DNA of 64,000 bases, from contig NZ_JAAKXW010000002.1 of assembly GCF_011752045.1 (NCBI RefSeq), forward strand, positions 434,001 through 498,000. Direction: 5' to 3'. Every line of letters begins with the position of its first letter. The stretch's first letter is position 1. A program made the translations under genes and the position numbers. The notes under the pieces are model-generated. The model was not told the origin of the DNA, made no database searches, and saw only the letters and a list, made by a program, of their open reading frames with translations. This stretch comes from Microbacterium hydrocarbonoxydans. GTDB lineage: Bacteria; Actinomycetota; Actinomycetes; Actinomycetales; Microbacteriaceae. Positions 54,358 through 62,183 of the stretch are shown here, piece after piece.

Positions 54358-54758
54358 ACGGCGCCGGCTGCACCCGGCTCCCCGCCGTGCAGCAGCGGCC
54401 GCGCCGCCTCTCCGCAGTCGCCCTGCTCGCGCTCGCCACCACGCAGCTCGCGACGGCATCCGCTGCGGATCTCGCGAACGACCCGGTCGCCCTCCTCACC
54501 GCCGTTCTCGGCGTGGCCGGCCTGCTCACCGCGATCCGCCTCGGCACCGCCGGATGCGTCGAGTCGCGCATCGCGACCGGCCTCCTCGCCGGAGCGGCGC
54601 TCATCGGCGTGGTGCTCTCGAACACGCTCGGCGCACCGGGCTCACCGGCCTCCTCGTGGACGCTCCGCGACATCCTCCTCGGCACCCTGGCGCTCGGGCT
54701 CGCCGCTGCGACGATCCGCGCCGGCCGACGCCCGGCCGGCGGATTGTGGCGCCGCTGA
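54354..54758 (+). CDS. Small membrane protein of the TasA/SipW locus
   Basis: This 134-residue protein starts at a GTG overlapping the sipW stop (GTGA). It has about three hydrophobic spans (LSAVALLALATTQLATAS, DPVALLTAVLGVAGLLTAI and LLAGAALIGVVLS). I do not recognise a family. Its position suggests a membrane role in secretion or assembly of the surface proteins. Confidence 0.65.
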   Translation: MNGAGCTRLPAVQQRPRRLSAVALLALATTQLATASAADLANDPVALLTAVLGVAGLLTAIRLGTAGCVESRIATGLLAGAALIGVVLSNTLGAPGSPASSWTLRDILLGTLALGLAAATIRAGRRPAGGLWRR

Positions 54759-54828
54759 GTGACTGCCGTGGACTGGCTGTAACCCTCCTCCCCGTAGCGT
54801 CGGAGGGACGACCCGGAAGGACACTCCG

Positions 54829-56640
54829 ATGATCCGCTCGCTGCGAGCCACGGCACTGACGGCACTGGCGTGCCTTCTCGTCGCGGCATCCGCGCTGGCG
54901 GGTCCCGCGTTCTCCTCTGCGGCGTTCACGACGCGCACCGCCAACACCGCCACGGCCTCCGCAGCCTCCGACTGGACCCCGCCGTCGGTGAGCGTGCAGG
55001 ATCCGGGCACCGCGCTCAAGGGCACGGTGACCCTCGCCGCCGTCGCATCCGATGCGGAGAGCGGCGTGAAGAGCGTGACCCTCTCCGTGCAGGCCGTCGG
55101 CGCCGGCACCTGGACGACCCTGTGCACCGCGACCGCCGCCCCCTACGGCTGCGCCTGGGACACGCGCGCCGTGACCGACGGCGCGTACGACGTCCGCGCG
55201 GTGGCCGTCGACGGCGCCGGGTACTCCACGACCTCCGCGACCGTCCACGTCACCGTCTCCAACGCCTTCGGCGTGACCCTCGCCGCGCCCGCCGACATCG
55301 TGCGCGGCAGCGTCCAGCTCTCGGCGACGCTGCAGAACGCCGGCATCGGCGTGTACACGGTCCGCATCGAGTACGCCGTGGCCGGCAGCGGCTCGTGGAA
55401 GAGCCTCTGCCTCAACCTGCTCGCGCCGTTCTCGTGCTCCTGGGCGACGGCATCCTTCGCGAACGGCTTCTACGACCTGCGCGCCGTCGCCACGCAGGGC
55501 CTCTCCACCAGCGTGTCCCCCGTCGTCGCCGACGTGCTGGTCGACAACGCGGCGCCCAGCGCGTCGATGATCGATCCGGGCACGCCGCTCAGCGGCACGG
55601 TGACCCTCGCCGCCTCCGCGAGCGACGCCGATTCCGGGGTCGCGTCGGTCGCGATCCAGTACGCGCCGACGGGTGGATCCACCTGGGCGACCGCCTGCAC
55701 CGTGACGACGCCGCCGTACTCCTGCCGGTTCGGCACGACGACGCTCGCCGGCGGCTCCTACGCCTTCCGGGCGGTGGCGACGGATGCCGCGGGCAACAGC
55801 GCGACCTCGTCCGCAGTGACGAACCGCATCGTCGACAACACGATCTCGTCCGTGTCCGCCGAGGACCCGGGCGCCTACCTCCACGGCACCACGGCGCTGA
55901 CCGCGTCGGCGAGCTCGACGGCCGGGATCGCCTCGGTCACGATCCAGTACGCACCGGGCGGCACCGGAAGCTGGGCGACGGCATGCACGCCGACCTCCGT
56001 CCCGTACAGCTGCGCCTGGGTCACCACCGGCGTCGCCGACGGCCTCTACGACCTCCGCGCCGTGCTCGTCGACGGGACCGGGAAGCAGACCGTGTCGGCG
56101 ACGGTCACCGGCCGGCGTGTGGACAACACCCCGGTGCGCGGGGCGGACGTGCAGACGGCCAACGGCGGCGCGACCGCCGGCCGTGTCGACGCCGGGGACA
56201 CCCTCACCTTCACCTACGGCAAGCCGATGCTGGCCTCCAGCATCTCCCCCGGATGGAACGGCACGGCCCTGCCCGTCACGCTGCGGCTCCGCGACGGCGC
56301 ACTGCTCGGGCTGGGCGGCTCCGGCGACACGGTGGACGTGCTGCGCTCGGGCGCTGCCGTGAACCTCGGCAGCGTCAACCTCCGGGGCGACTATGTGAAG
56401 GCCGGCAAGACGTCGACGTTCAACGCCACGATGGTCGCGACCACCGCCACGGTCAACGGCGCACCCGTCACCGTCGTGACCGTCACGGTCGGATCGCTCC
56501 ACGGAGCCGGCGCGCTGCGCACGGCCACGGTCGGCGCCGCCATGACGTGGACGCCGTCCGCCACCGCCACCGACGGCGGCGGGGCGCCCTGCTCGACCGC
56601 CCCGGTCACCGAGGTCGGCGCACTGGATCGGGAGTTCTGA
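54829..56640 (+). CDS. Secreted Ig-like repeat surface protein
   Basis: This 603-residue protein has a signal peptide and then SSAAFTTRTANTATASAASD, which resembles the start of SipW-processed proteins. Four Ig-like repeats of about 90 residues follow, each opening near PPSVSV or the equivalent. Each repeat has a Cys-x8-Cys pair such as LCTATAAPYGC and ACTVTTPPYSC, probably disulfide-bonded. The last 150 residues form a separate beta-rich domain (VDAGDTLTFTYGKPM). No LPXTG or membrane anchor is seen, so it may be associated with the wall noncovalently. GGAAGGACACTCCG lies before the ATG. Confidence 0.8.
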   Translation: MIRSLRATALTALACLLVAASALAGPAFSSAAFTTRTANTATASAASDWTPPSVSVQDPGTALKGTVTLAAVASDAESGVKSVTLSVQAVGAGTWTTLCTATAAPYGCAWDTRAVTDGAYDVRAVAVDGAGYSTTSATVHVTVSNAFGVTLAAPADIVRGSVQLSATLQNAGIGVYTVRIEYAVAGSGSWKSLCLNLLAPFSCSWATASFANGFYDLRAVATQGLSTSVSPVVADVLVDNAAPSASMIDPGTPLSGTVTLAASASDADSGVASVAIQYAPTGGSTWATACTVTTPPYSCRFGTTTLAGGSYAFRAVATDAAGNSATSSAVTNRIVDNTISSVSAEDPGAYLHGTTALTASASSTAGIASVTIQYAPGGTGSWATACTPTSVPYSCAWVTTGVADGLYDLRAVLVDGTGKQTVSATVTGRRVDNTPVRGADVQTANGGATAGRVDAGDTLTFTYGKPMLASSISPGWNGTALPVTLRLRDGALLGLGGSGDTVDVLRSGAAVNLGSVNLRGDYVKAGKTSTFNATMVATTATVNGAPVTVVTVTVGSLHGAGALRTATVGAAMTWTPSATATDGGGAPCSTAPVTEVGALDREF

Positions 56641-56669
56641 TGACGAATGCCGGTATATCGGGCGAGGGC

Positions 56670-56684
56670 GAGGTTGATAACCTC
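56670..56684. promoter_or_regulatory. Inverted repeat over the -10 box of the response regulator
   Basis: GAGGTT-gat-AACCTC has perfect 6-bp arms. TAACCT within it (56678-56683) would be the -10 of a leaderless start at 56691, so it is a candidate autoregulatory site. Confidence 0.5.
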
Positions 56685-56690
56685 GATCAC

Positions 56691-57401
56691 GTGGGACGAC
56701 GCATCCTGGTGGTGGAGGACGACGACGGCATCGCCGTGCCCCTGCTGCGCACGCTCGATCGCGAGGGGTACGTGGTCGAGCGCGTCGCCGACGGCGCCGC
56801 CGCGCTGGAGCGGGCCGGCGACGATGTGGACCTGGTCGTCCTCGACCTGGGTCTGCCCGACATGGACGGGCTCGACGTGTGCCGGCGGCTGCGCGAGCGG
56901 GACTTCACCGGCGGGATCGTCATCCTCACCGCCCGCGACGGCGAGCTCGACCGCGTGGTCGGCCTCGACGTCGGCGCCGACGACTACATCGCCAAGCCCT
57001 TCGCGCTCGCGGAGCTGCTCGCCCGCCTGCGGGCCCTCCTCCGCCGCGCCGGCGCGACTCCGGTCGCCGCTCCCGCAGGCGCCGAGGCGGATGCTCCCGC
57101 CGCCGGGGTGCTGACGGTCGACGTCGACGCCCGCCGCGCGTACACCCCGGCGCGCGAGCTGCAGCTGAGCACCAAGGAGTTCGATCTGCTCACGCAGCTT
57201 CATCTGCGCAAGGGCACCGTCGTGACCCGCGAGCGCCTCATGGACGAGGTGTGGGACGAGAACTGGTTCGGGTCCACGAAGACGCTCGACGTGACGATCG
57301 CGCGTCTGCGCCAGAAGCTCGAGGAGTCCGACGCGGGAGTGCACATCACCACCCTGCGCGGGGTCGGCTTCCGGCTCGACGACGGGCGACCGGATGCGTG
57401 A
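56691..57401 (+). CDS. Response regulator, OmpR family
   Basis: This 236-residue regulator has a receiver domain with phospho-acceptor Asp52 (VVLDLGLPDMDG), the acidic pair in VVEDDDG, and the Lys in DDYIAKPF. A PA-rich linker follows and then a winged helix with LQLSTKEFDLLTQLHLRKG. GTG 56691 gives MGRRILVVEDDD; an ATG at 56640, overlapping the Ig-protein stop, would add 17 residues. The gene overlaps the kinase gene by 8 bp. Confidence 0.9.
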   Translation: MGRRILVVEDDDGIAVPLLRTLDREGYVVERVADGAAALERAGDDVDLVVLDLGLPDMDGLDVCRRLRERDFTGGIVILTARDGELDRVVGLDVGADDYIAKPFALAELLARLRALLRRAGATPVAAPAGAEADAPAAGVLTVDVDARRAYTPARELQLSTKEFDLLTQLHLRKGTVVTRERLMDEVWDENWFGSTKTLDVTIARLRQKLEESDAGVHITTLRGVGFRLDDGRPDA

Positions 57402-58629
57402 TCGCCTCGTCATCGCGTTCGTGATGCTGGCGGTCGGGATCATCGCCCTGTACGGCATCCCGCGCGCGTACATGATCGCGGAGCTGATCGAGACGAGCGA
57501 GGCGCAGCGGGTGGTCCGCCTGGCGGACTTCCTGTCGGTGCTCGTCGAAGAGCGTGAGCATGACCGCGAGGTGTCCGAGGAGTTCCTCGAACCGCTCCTG
57601 CGAGACGGCGAGCGCATCGAGTACGTCGACGCCGACGGGGTGACCACCGAGGTCGGGGTGGCCGCACGCGAGGACGACATCGCGACCACGGTCGATGTCG
57701 CGGGGGGCGGCACGCTCACCTTCAGCCGCTCGGCCGAGGTGATCGGCAGCCGGGTCGCCGACGCCGTGCAGCCGGTCATCATGATCGGGCTGGCGCTCAC
57801 CGCCGCGTCCGGCATCGCGGCGATCCTTCTCGCCCGCCGCCTGTCGCGCCCGTTCGTGCAGCTCGCCGAGACCGCCCGCGATCTCGGCCGCGGCCGTCTC
57901 GACGACGACTCCCCGGTGCTGCGCATCCCCGAGGCGCGGGCCATCGACGAGGCGCTGCGCGCCAGCGCCGACACCCTCGAGCGGCGCATCCGCCGCGAGC
58001 ACGAGTTCGCGGCGAACGCCTCCCACCAGCTCCGCACCCCGATCACGGCCGTGCGCCTCGAGCTGGAGGATCTGTCGCTCTGGCCGGAGACGCCCCCGGC
58101 CGTGCGCGATCAGCTGGGCCATGCGATCCGCGAGATCGACCGGCTCGCCGACGCCATCGCGCAGCTGCTGCAGATGGCCCGGGGAGACGCCCTCGACGCG
58201 GGGCCCGCCGAGCCTCTCGACGAGATCATCCGCGGCGCCGCATCCCGGTGGACGCCGGAGGCGCACTCGACCGGCCGCCGGATCACGGTCACGAGCACGG
58301 ATGCCGCCCTCGGCTCAGCCCCCGCGCCGACCTCGCAGATCCTCGACGTACTGCTGCACAACGCACTCACGCACGGACGAGGGGACGTGCGCGTCGGGGC
58401 GTTCCGGCGTGCCGAGTACGTCGTGGTCCAGGTCTCCGACGAGGGACCGCGCCCGAGCGGGAACTCCGTGTTCGAGCGCCGGCCCGAACAGCGCAGCGCC
58501 ACCTCCGGCGAGGGCATCGGGCTCGCGATCTCGGCCGAGCTCGCCGAGTCGCTGGGCGGGCACCTGCTGCTGGAGAGCGGCGAGACCACCACGTTCTCCC
58601 TGATGCTCCCCGCACGCGAGACCGAGTAG
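57394..58629 (+). CDS. Sensor histidine kinase
   Basis: This 411-residue kinase has two spans (near residues 6-24 and 125-147) flanking an extracellular loop of about 100 residues. A HAMP segment follows, and then the H-box ANASHQLRTPITAV with His211. The C-terminal ATPase domain includes QILDVLLHNALTHG (N-box) and TSGEGIGLAISAELAES (G-box). It pairs with the preceding response regulator. The loop presumably senses an envelope signal. Confidence 0.92.
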   Translation: MRDRLVIAFVMLAVGIIALYGIPRAYMIAELIETSEAQRVVRLADFLSVLVEEREHDREVSEEFLEPLLRDGERIEYVDADGVTTEVGVAAREDDIATTVDVAGGGTLTFSRSAEVIGSRVADAVQPVIMIGLALTAASGIAAILLARRLSRPFVQLAETARDLGRGRLDDDSPVLRIPEARAIDEALRASADTLERRIRREHEFAANASHQLRTPITAVRLELEDLSLWPETPPAVRDQLGHAIREIDRLADAIAQLLQMARGDALDAGPAEPLDEIIRGAASRWTPEAHSTGRRITVTSTDAALGSAPAPTSQILDVLLHNALTHGRGDVRVGAFRRAEYVVVQVSDEGPRPSGNSVFERRPEQRSATSGEGIGLAISAELAESLGGHLLLESGETTTFSLMLPARETE

Positions 58630-58632
58630 CGG

Positions 58633-58647
58633 CGGGTCGCGGACCCG
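58633..58647 (+). terminator. Short hairpin after the kinase gene
   Basis: CGGGTC-GCG-GACCCG lies just after the kinase stop and is followed by a stretch with GTTTGTT. It is a weak terminator candidate upstream of the tRNA promoter. Confidence 0.4.
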
Positions 58648-58658
58648 TCCGCGTTTGT

Positions 58659-58664
58659 TATGCT
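58659..58664 (+). promoter_or_regulatory. tRNA gene -10 box
   Basis: TATGCT lies 16 bases before the tRNA and is the likely promoter -10. A clear -35 box was not identified. Confidence 0.55.
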
Positions 58665-58680
58665 GGCCAGGCACCACCAC

Positions 58681-58754
58681 GGGGCTGTAGTTCAATGGCA
58701 GAACTTCTGCTTCCCAAGCAGACAGCGCGGGTTCGATTCCCGTCAGCCCCTCCA
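58681..58754 (+). tRNA. tRNA-Gly(CCC)
   Basis: The acceptor arm pairs GGGGCTG with CAGCCCC. The D-arm is GTTC...GAAC, the anticodon arm TCTGC-TTCCCAA-GCAGA gives anticodon CCC, and the T-arm is CGGG-TTCGATT-CCCG. The 3' CCA is encoded. It would decode GGG glycine codons. It stands alone, not in a tRNA cluster. Confidence 0.95.
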
Positions 58755-58796
58755 CCTCCTGGAACAGCCGATCCGATCCGCGACGAGCATCCGTGA

Positions 58797-59411
58797 TCAG
58801 GATCTGCTGATCCTCAGCACCTGCGCCGACGTGGCGACGGCGGCCCCGGGATCCTCAGAGCCGAAGACGAACGCGGAGTCCCTGCTCACCGTCGACTCGC
58901 CGATGGTCACGCTGCCCTTGAGGACGACGAGTGCCAGGAGGTCCCGCGACAGCGGGAGCGCACCGTGCGAGGCCGTCACCGCGAACCGGGCCGGCGGGAG
59001 GGATGCCTCAGAGCTCAGGACGATGACCCGGCTGAGGCCGATGCCGCGGATCCCGGGGCGGGAGAACTCGACACTCGACCCGTGTGCGACGAGTGCGTGG
59101 TCGCGACGCAAAGGGGTGGGGCGGGCGTCGGCCGCCTGCACCTCGACCTGAGCGCCCGAGATCCCGACGATGAGATGGACGGTGTCGTCCGGCAGCTGGA
59201 TGCGGCCCTGAGGACCCCGCAGCTCCACCAGCTGGAGCTGCCACTGCAGTCGCAGCGCACGGTCCTGTTCCACCCAGAGATCACGCAGCCCGCCTGCTCC
59301 TCGTGCGAGCGACTGCCGGGGCACCTGAGCGAACCGCCGGATGCCGCCCCCCGACAGGATGAGCTCACTCTCGCGGCGACTGGACCCGTGCCCCACGCTG
59401 TTCCTCGTCAA
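58797..59411 (-). CDS. Hypothetical cupin-like protein
   Basis: This frame of up to 204 residues has no signal or membrane span. The middle and C-terminal parts look like beta-rich cupin halves (RIQLPDDTVHLIVGISGAQ, then LLALVVLKGSVTIGESTVSRDS). It resembles two-cupin HutD-like proteins only weakly. The frame start is a TTG at 59411 without a clear ribosome binding site, or a GTG at 59396. It follows the ammonium transporter gene on the same strand but is separated from it by a strong terminator hairpin. Confidence 0.6.
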   Translation of the reverse strand: MTRNSVGHGSSRRESELILSGGGIRRFAQVPRQSLARGAGGLRDLWVEQDRALRLQWQLQLVELRGPQGRIQLPDDTVHLIVGISGAQVEVQAADARPTPLRRDHALVAHGSSVEFSRPGIRGIGLSRVIVLSSEASLPPARFAVTASHGALPLSRDLLALVVLKGSVTIGESTVSRDSAFVFGSEDPGAAVATSAQVLRISRS

Positions 59412-59421
59412 CTGCAGATGG

Positions 59422-59459
59422 CCACTGTGCCGGGCACGCGACGCGGCCCGGCACAGTGG
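59422..59459 (-). terminator. Terminator of the ammonium transporter gene
   Basis: CCACTGTGCCGGGC and GCCCGGCACAGTGG form perfect 14-bp arms with a 10-base loop, 15 bp past the transporter stop. It isolates the transporter transcript from the cupin-like gene. Confidence 0.85.
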
Positions 59460-59474
59460 TCATGATGATCCGTG

Positions 59475-60743
59475 TCAGGCCTGGGCGGGGTCGAGGACGT
59501 AGCCCTCTTCGCCGTGCACGACGGTGTCGATGCCCGCGACTTCGTCTTCGCTCTTCACGCGGAACCCGATCGTCTTGTGGATCGCGAATCCGATGATCCA
59601 CGCGAGCACGAACGAGTAGATCAGAACGCTGAGCGCCGCGATCGCCTGCACGAGCAGCTGGGTTCCGTCGCCGCCCATGAAGAGCCCGGTGCCGTTTGCG
59701 AACAGGCCGAGGTACAGGGTGCCGATGAGCCCGCCGATGAGGTGGATGCCGACGACGTCGAGCGAGTCGTCGAAGCCCAGCTTGAACTTGAGCTCGATCG
59801 CCAGTGCGCAGACGGCGCCGGCGATGAGTCCCAGAAGGATGGCCCACACCGGGTGGAGCGAAGCGCACGCGGGGGTGATCGCGACCAGTCCGGCGACAGC
59901 TCCGGATGCGGCGCCCACGGATGTGGGCTTGCCGTCCTTGATCTTCTCGACCACGAGCCAGGCGAGCAGGGCCGCTGCGGGAGCAGCGATCGTGTTCACG
60001 AAGGCGAGGGCGGCCACGCCGTCGGCGGCGAGTTCGGAGCCGGCGTTGAATCCGAACCAGCCGAACCACAGGAGCCCGGCGCCGAGCAGGACGAACGGCG
60101 GGTTGTGCGGCACGTGCGCGCCCTTCTGGAACCCGACGCGCCGACCGAGCACGAGCGCCAGAGCGAGCGCGGCGGCACCGGCGTTGATGTGCACCGCGGT
60201 ACCGCCTGCGAAGTCGATGGCGCCGAGACCGAAGGTGTCCTGCAGGCCATGCGTGATCCAGCCTCCGTACGCGAAGCTGCCGTCTTCTGCGAGACCGAAG
60301 TTGAAGACCCAGCTGGCGACGGGGAAGTACACGACGGTCGCCCAGATCGCCGCGAAGATCAACCAGGATCCGAACTTCGCACGGTCGGCGATCGCACCGG
60401 AGATCAGTGCCACGGTGAGGATCGCGAAGGTGGCCTGGAAGGCGACGAACGCCAGCGGCGGATAGGCGGCGCCCTCAGGCGTCTCGAGCAGACTGCTCAG
60501 CCCCAGGGCCGACCAGTCGATCGCCCACGGTGCCAGCGTGCCCTCTGCGCCGGGGAACGCGATCGCGTACCCGTAGAGGACCCACAGCACCCCGATGAGA
60601 CCCAGTGAGCCGAAGCTGAGCATCATCATGCTGATCACGCTCTTGGCCTTGACCAGGCCGCCGTAGAAGAACGCCAGGCCCGGGGTCATCAGGAGAACGA
60701 GCGCGGCGGATATGAGAAGGAACGCGGTATTGCCTTGATCCAT
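59475..60743 (-). CDS. amt: Ammonium transporter
   Basis: This 422-residue membrane protein has 11 predicted spans and the Amt signature segment DFAGGTAVHINAGAAALALA (channel His), with TPGLAFFYGGLVKAKSVISM near the N-terminus and DVVGIHLIGGLIGTLYLGLF late (second channel His). It carries ammonium into the cell. The chosen ATG at 60743 begins MDQGNTAFLLISAALVLL. No glnK is beside it. A GlnR-like box lies about 90 bp upstream. Confidence 0.94.
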   Translation of the reverse strand: MDQGNTAFLLISAALVLLMTPGLAFFYGGLVKAKSVISMMMLSFGSLGLIGVLWVLYGYAIAFPGAEGTLAPWAIDWSALGLSSLLETPEGAAYPPLAFVAFQATFAILTVALISGAIADRAKFGSWLIFAAIWATVVYFPVASWVFNFGLAEDGSFAYGGWITHGLQDTFGLGAIDFAGGTAVHINAGAAALALALVLGRRVGFQKGAHVPHNPPFVLLGAGLLWFGWFGFNAGSELAADGVAALAFVNTIAAPAAALLAWLVVEKIKDGKPTSVGAASGAVAGLVAITPACASLHPVWAILLGLIAGAVCALAIELKFKLGFDDSLDVVGIHLIGGLIGTLYLGLFANGTGLFMGGDGTQLLVQAIAALSVLIYSFVLAWIIGFAIHKTIGFRVKSEDEVAGIDTVVHGEEGYVLDPAQA

Positions 60744-60831
60744 GGTCGATCGGACCTCTCTCCGGGGACGCACACAGGCGTCGCGTGACTCTCAGCGTGG
60801 CGCACCGTCGTTTCGCGCGCTGGTCTGCGCA

Positions 60832-60847
60832 GTTACAGTCACGTTTC
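60832..60847 (-). promoter_or_regulatory. GlnR-box-like sequence upstream of amt
   Basis: On the minus strand the site reads GAAAC-n6-GTAAC, the half-sites and spacing of actinobacterial GlnR boxes. Another GAAAC follows 17 bp later. It overlaps the stop codon of the upstream condensation-protein gene, and amt begins about 90 bp away. GlnR control under nitrogen limitation is likely, but the box is not perfect. Confidence 0.5.
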
Positions 60848-62134
60848 CTGATCCGCCGCCGCCCGCAGTCCGTCCTCGACCTCGTCGAGCCAGCGGCCGA
60901 CCGATGCCCTGGCCTCCTGGGTGTCCGGGTACCGGCAGCGCAGGTGCAGCCCCTCGTCGTTCACGATGAACCACACCATCACGCCGTCGGTGCTGATGAC
61001 GGCCGAGACGTACTGCACCGACATGTCGCCGGGCGCGGGCGGCAGTCGCCGCGAGTCGAGCCAGGAGACGGCGAACATCCCCGGCGTCTCCGGCATCCCT
61101 CCGTACGGGGCGAAGATCGGCGCGAGCGGCTGCGACCCCAGCACCAGCGCCTCCTTCACCGCCCGTGCGCACGCCGCGGGATCCGGATCGACGCAATCGA
61201 TGACGGAGTTGGTGATGAACCAGCCCACGCTGTCGTACCAGCGCGATTCGTGCCGGCTGTGCACCGGGAACACCGCGCGCAGCGGCCGGCCGGCCAGGTC
61301 GCGGGTCACCGTGGTGAGCACCGAGAGCGCCAGAGCGGTCACTCGCACGCCGTGCTCCGCCGCCACCCCCTCGAACCGCGCCAGCTGCGGGCCGTCGAGC
61401 ACGTCGCGGACCTCCACCACCTCGGGCCGAGGCTGCGCGAGGTCTCCGAGCGGCAGAGGGAAGCGCGGCATCCGCCCCTCCCCGTCGGCGAGGATCTCGT
61501 GCCAGCGGTCGATGACGGCCGCGGGAGCCGGCGGCATCCGCTCCAGCGCCGCGGAGTGATCCGCGAACGAGGCGGCGGGCTCCGCGAGCCCGTCCGAGTC
61601 GAGCGCCTCGCGCAGGTCGCGGGCGAGGATCAGCAGCGACCACATGTCGACGTGGGCGTGGTCGGAGCCGATGATCGCGACCGGCCGCTGATCGTCCTCG
61701 CCGGCGTCCGGCGCGAGCAGTGCGAGCAGGTGCGACGGCCGGGAGAAGGGCGTGCACGCCTCGTCGAAGACGCTGCGCAGCACGTCACGGGCCGCGGTGC
61801 CGGGCGCGACCGGATGCCGGCGCCACTCCGTCGCGTCGACCCGGTGCTCCTGCAGCACGAGTGCGCCGTCCGGACCCCGCGAGAACACCGTGTTCAGTGC
61901 GCCGTGCCTCGCGACCACGGACATCCAGGCCTTCGCCAGCCGCTCACGGCGGATGCCGGCGGGGATCCGGAGGCTGATCGCCATCCACGAGCCGGGGCGA
62001 TCCCCCGCTCCGACATGACGGCGCTGGTCGAAAGACACGGGAAGGCTGCGCAGCGCCGGGCTGACGACGCGCACGCCGAGCGAGTGCAGCGTGCCCTGCG
62101 GCAGCTGCATCTGGGCGACGTTCGTCAAGCGCAT
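60839..62134 (-). CDS. Stand-alone condensation-domain (acyltransferase-like) protein
   Basis: This 431-residue protein has the fold pattern of NRPS condensation or PapA-type acyltransferases. The active-site motif is DHAHVDMW (residues 158-165), where His159 and Asp163 are spaced as in HHxxxDG; the first His is replaced by Asp and the final Gly by Met. N-terminal MRLTNVAQMQLPQGTLHSLG and a C-terminal half with IDCVDPDPAACARAVKEAL are also visible. No adenylation or carrier domain is near. It may join an acyl group to a small molecule or be a divergent transferase. Confidence 0.72.
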   Translation of the reverse strand: MRLTNVAQMQLPQGTLHSLGVRVVSPALRSLPVSFDQRRHVGAGDRPGSWMAISLRIPAGIRRERLAKAWMSVVARHGALNTVFSRGPDGALVLQEHRVDATEWRRHPVAPGTAARDVLRSVFDEACTPFSRPSHLLALLAPDAGEDDQRPVAIIGSDHAHVDMWSLLILARDLREALDSDGLAEPAASFADHSAALERMPPAPAAVIDRWHEILADGEGRMPRFPLPLGDLAQPRPEVVEVRDVLDGPQLARFEGVAAEHGVRVTALALSVLTTVTRDLAGRPLRAVFPVHSRHESRWYDSVGWFITNSVIDCVDPDPAACARAVKEALVLGSQPLAPIFAPYGGMPETPGMFAVSWLDSRRLPPAPGDMSVQYVSAVISTDGVMVWFIVNDEGLHLRCRYPDTQEARASVGRWLDEVEDGLRAAADQET

Positions 62135-62141
62135 CCGCCGT

Positions 62142-62147
62142 ATTCTA
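62142..62147 (-). promoter_or_regulatory. -10 box of a leaderless promoter
   Basis: On the minus strand TAGAAT ends 7 bases before the ATG of the condensation-domain gene at 62134, and no ribosome binding site is seen. This supports leaderless expression. Confidence 0.6.
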
Positions 62148-62183
62148 GGGGCGCACGATTCCAGTCATGTGAACGGGAGCACG

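Noticed and set aside
54601..56502. 633-codon open frame on the minus strand
   Set aside because: It is antisense to the Ig-repeat protein; its apparent repeats are just the mirror of the Ig repeats.
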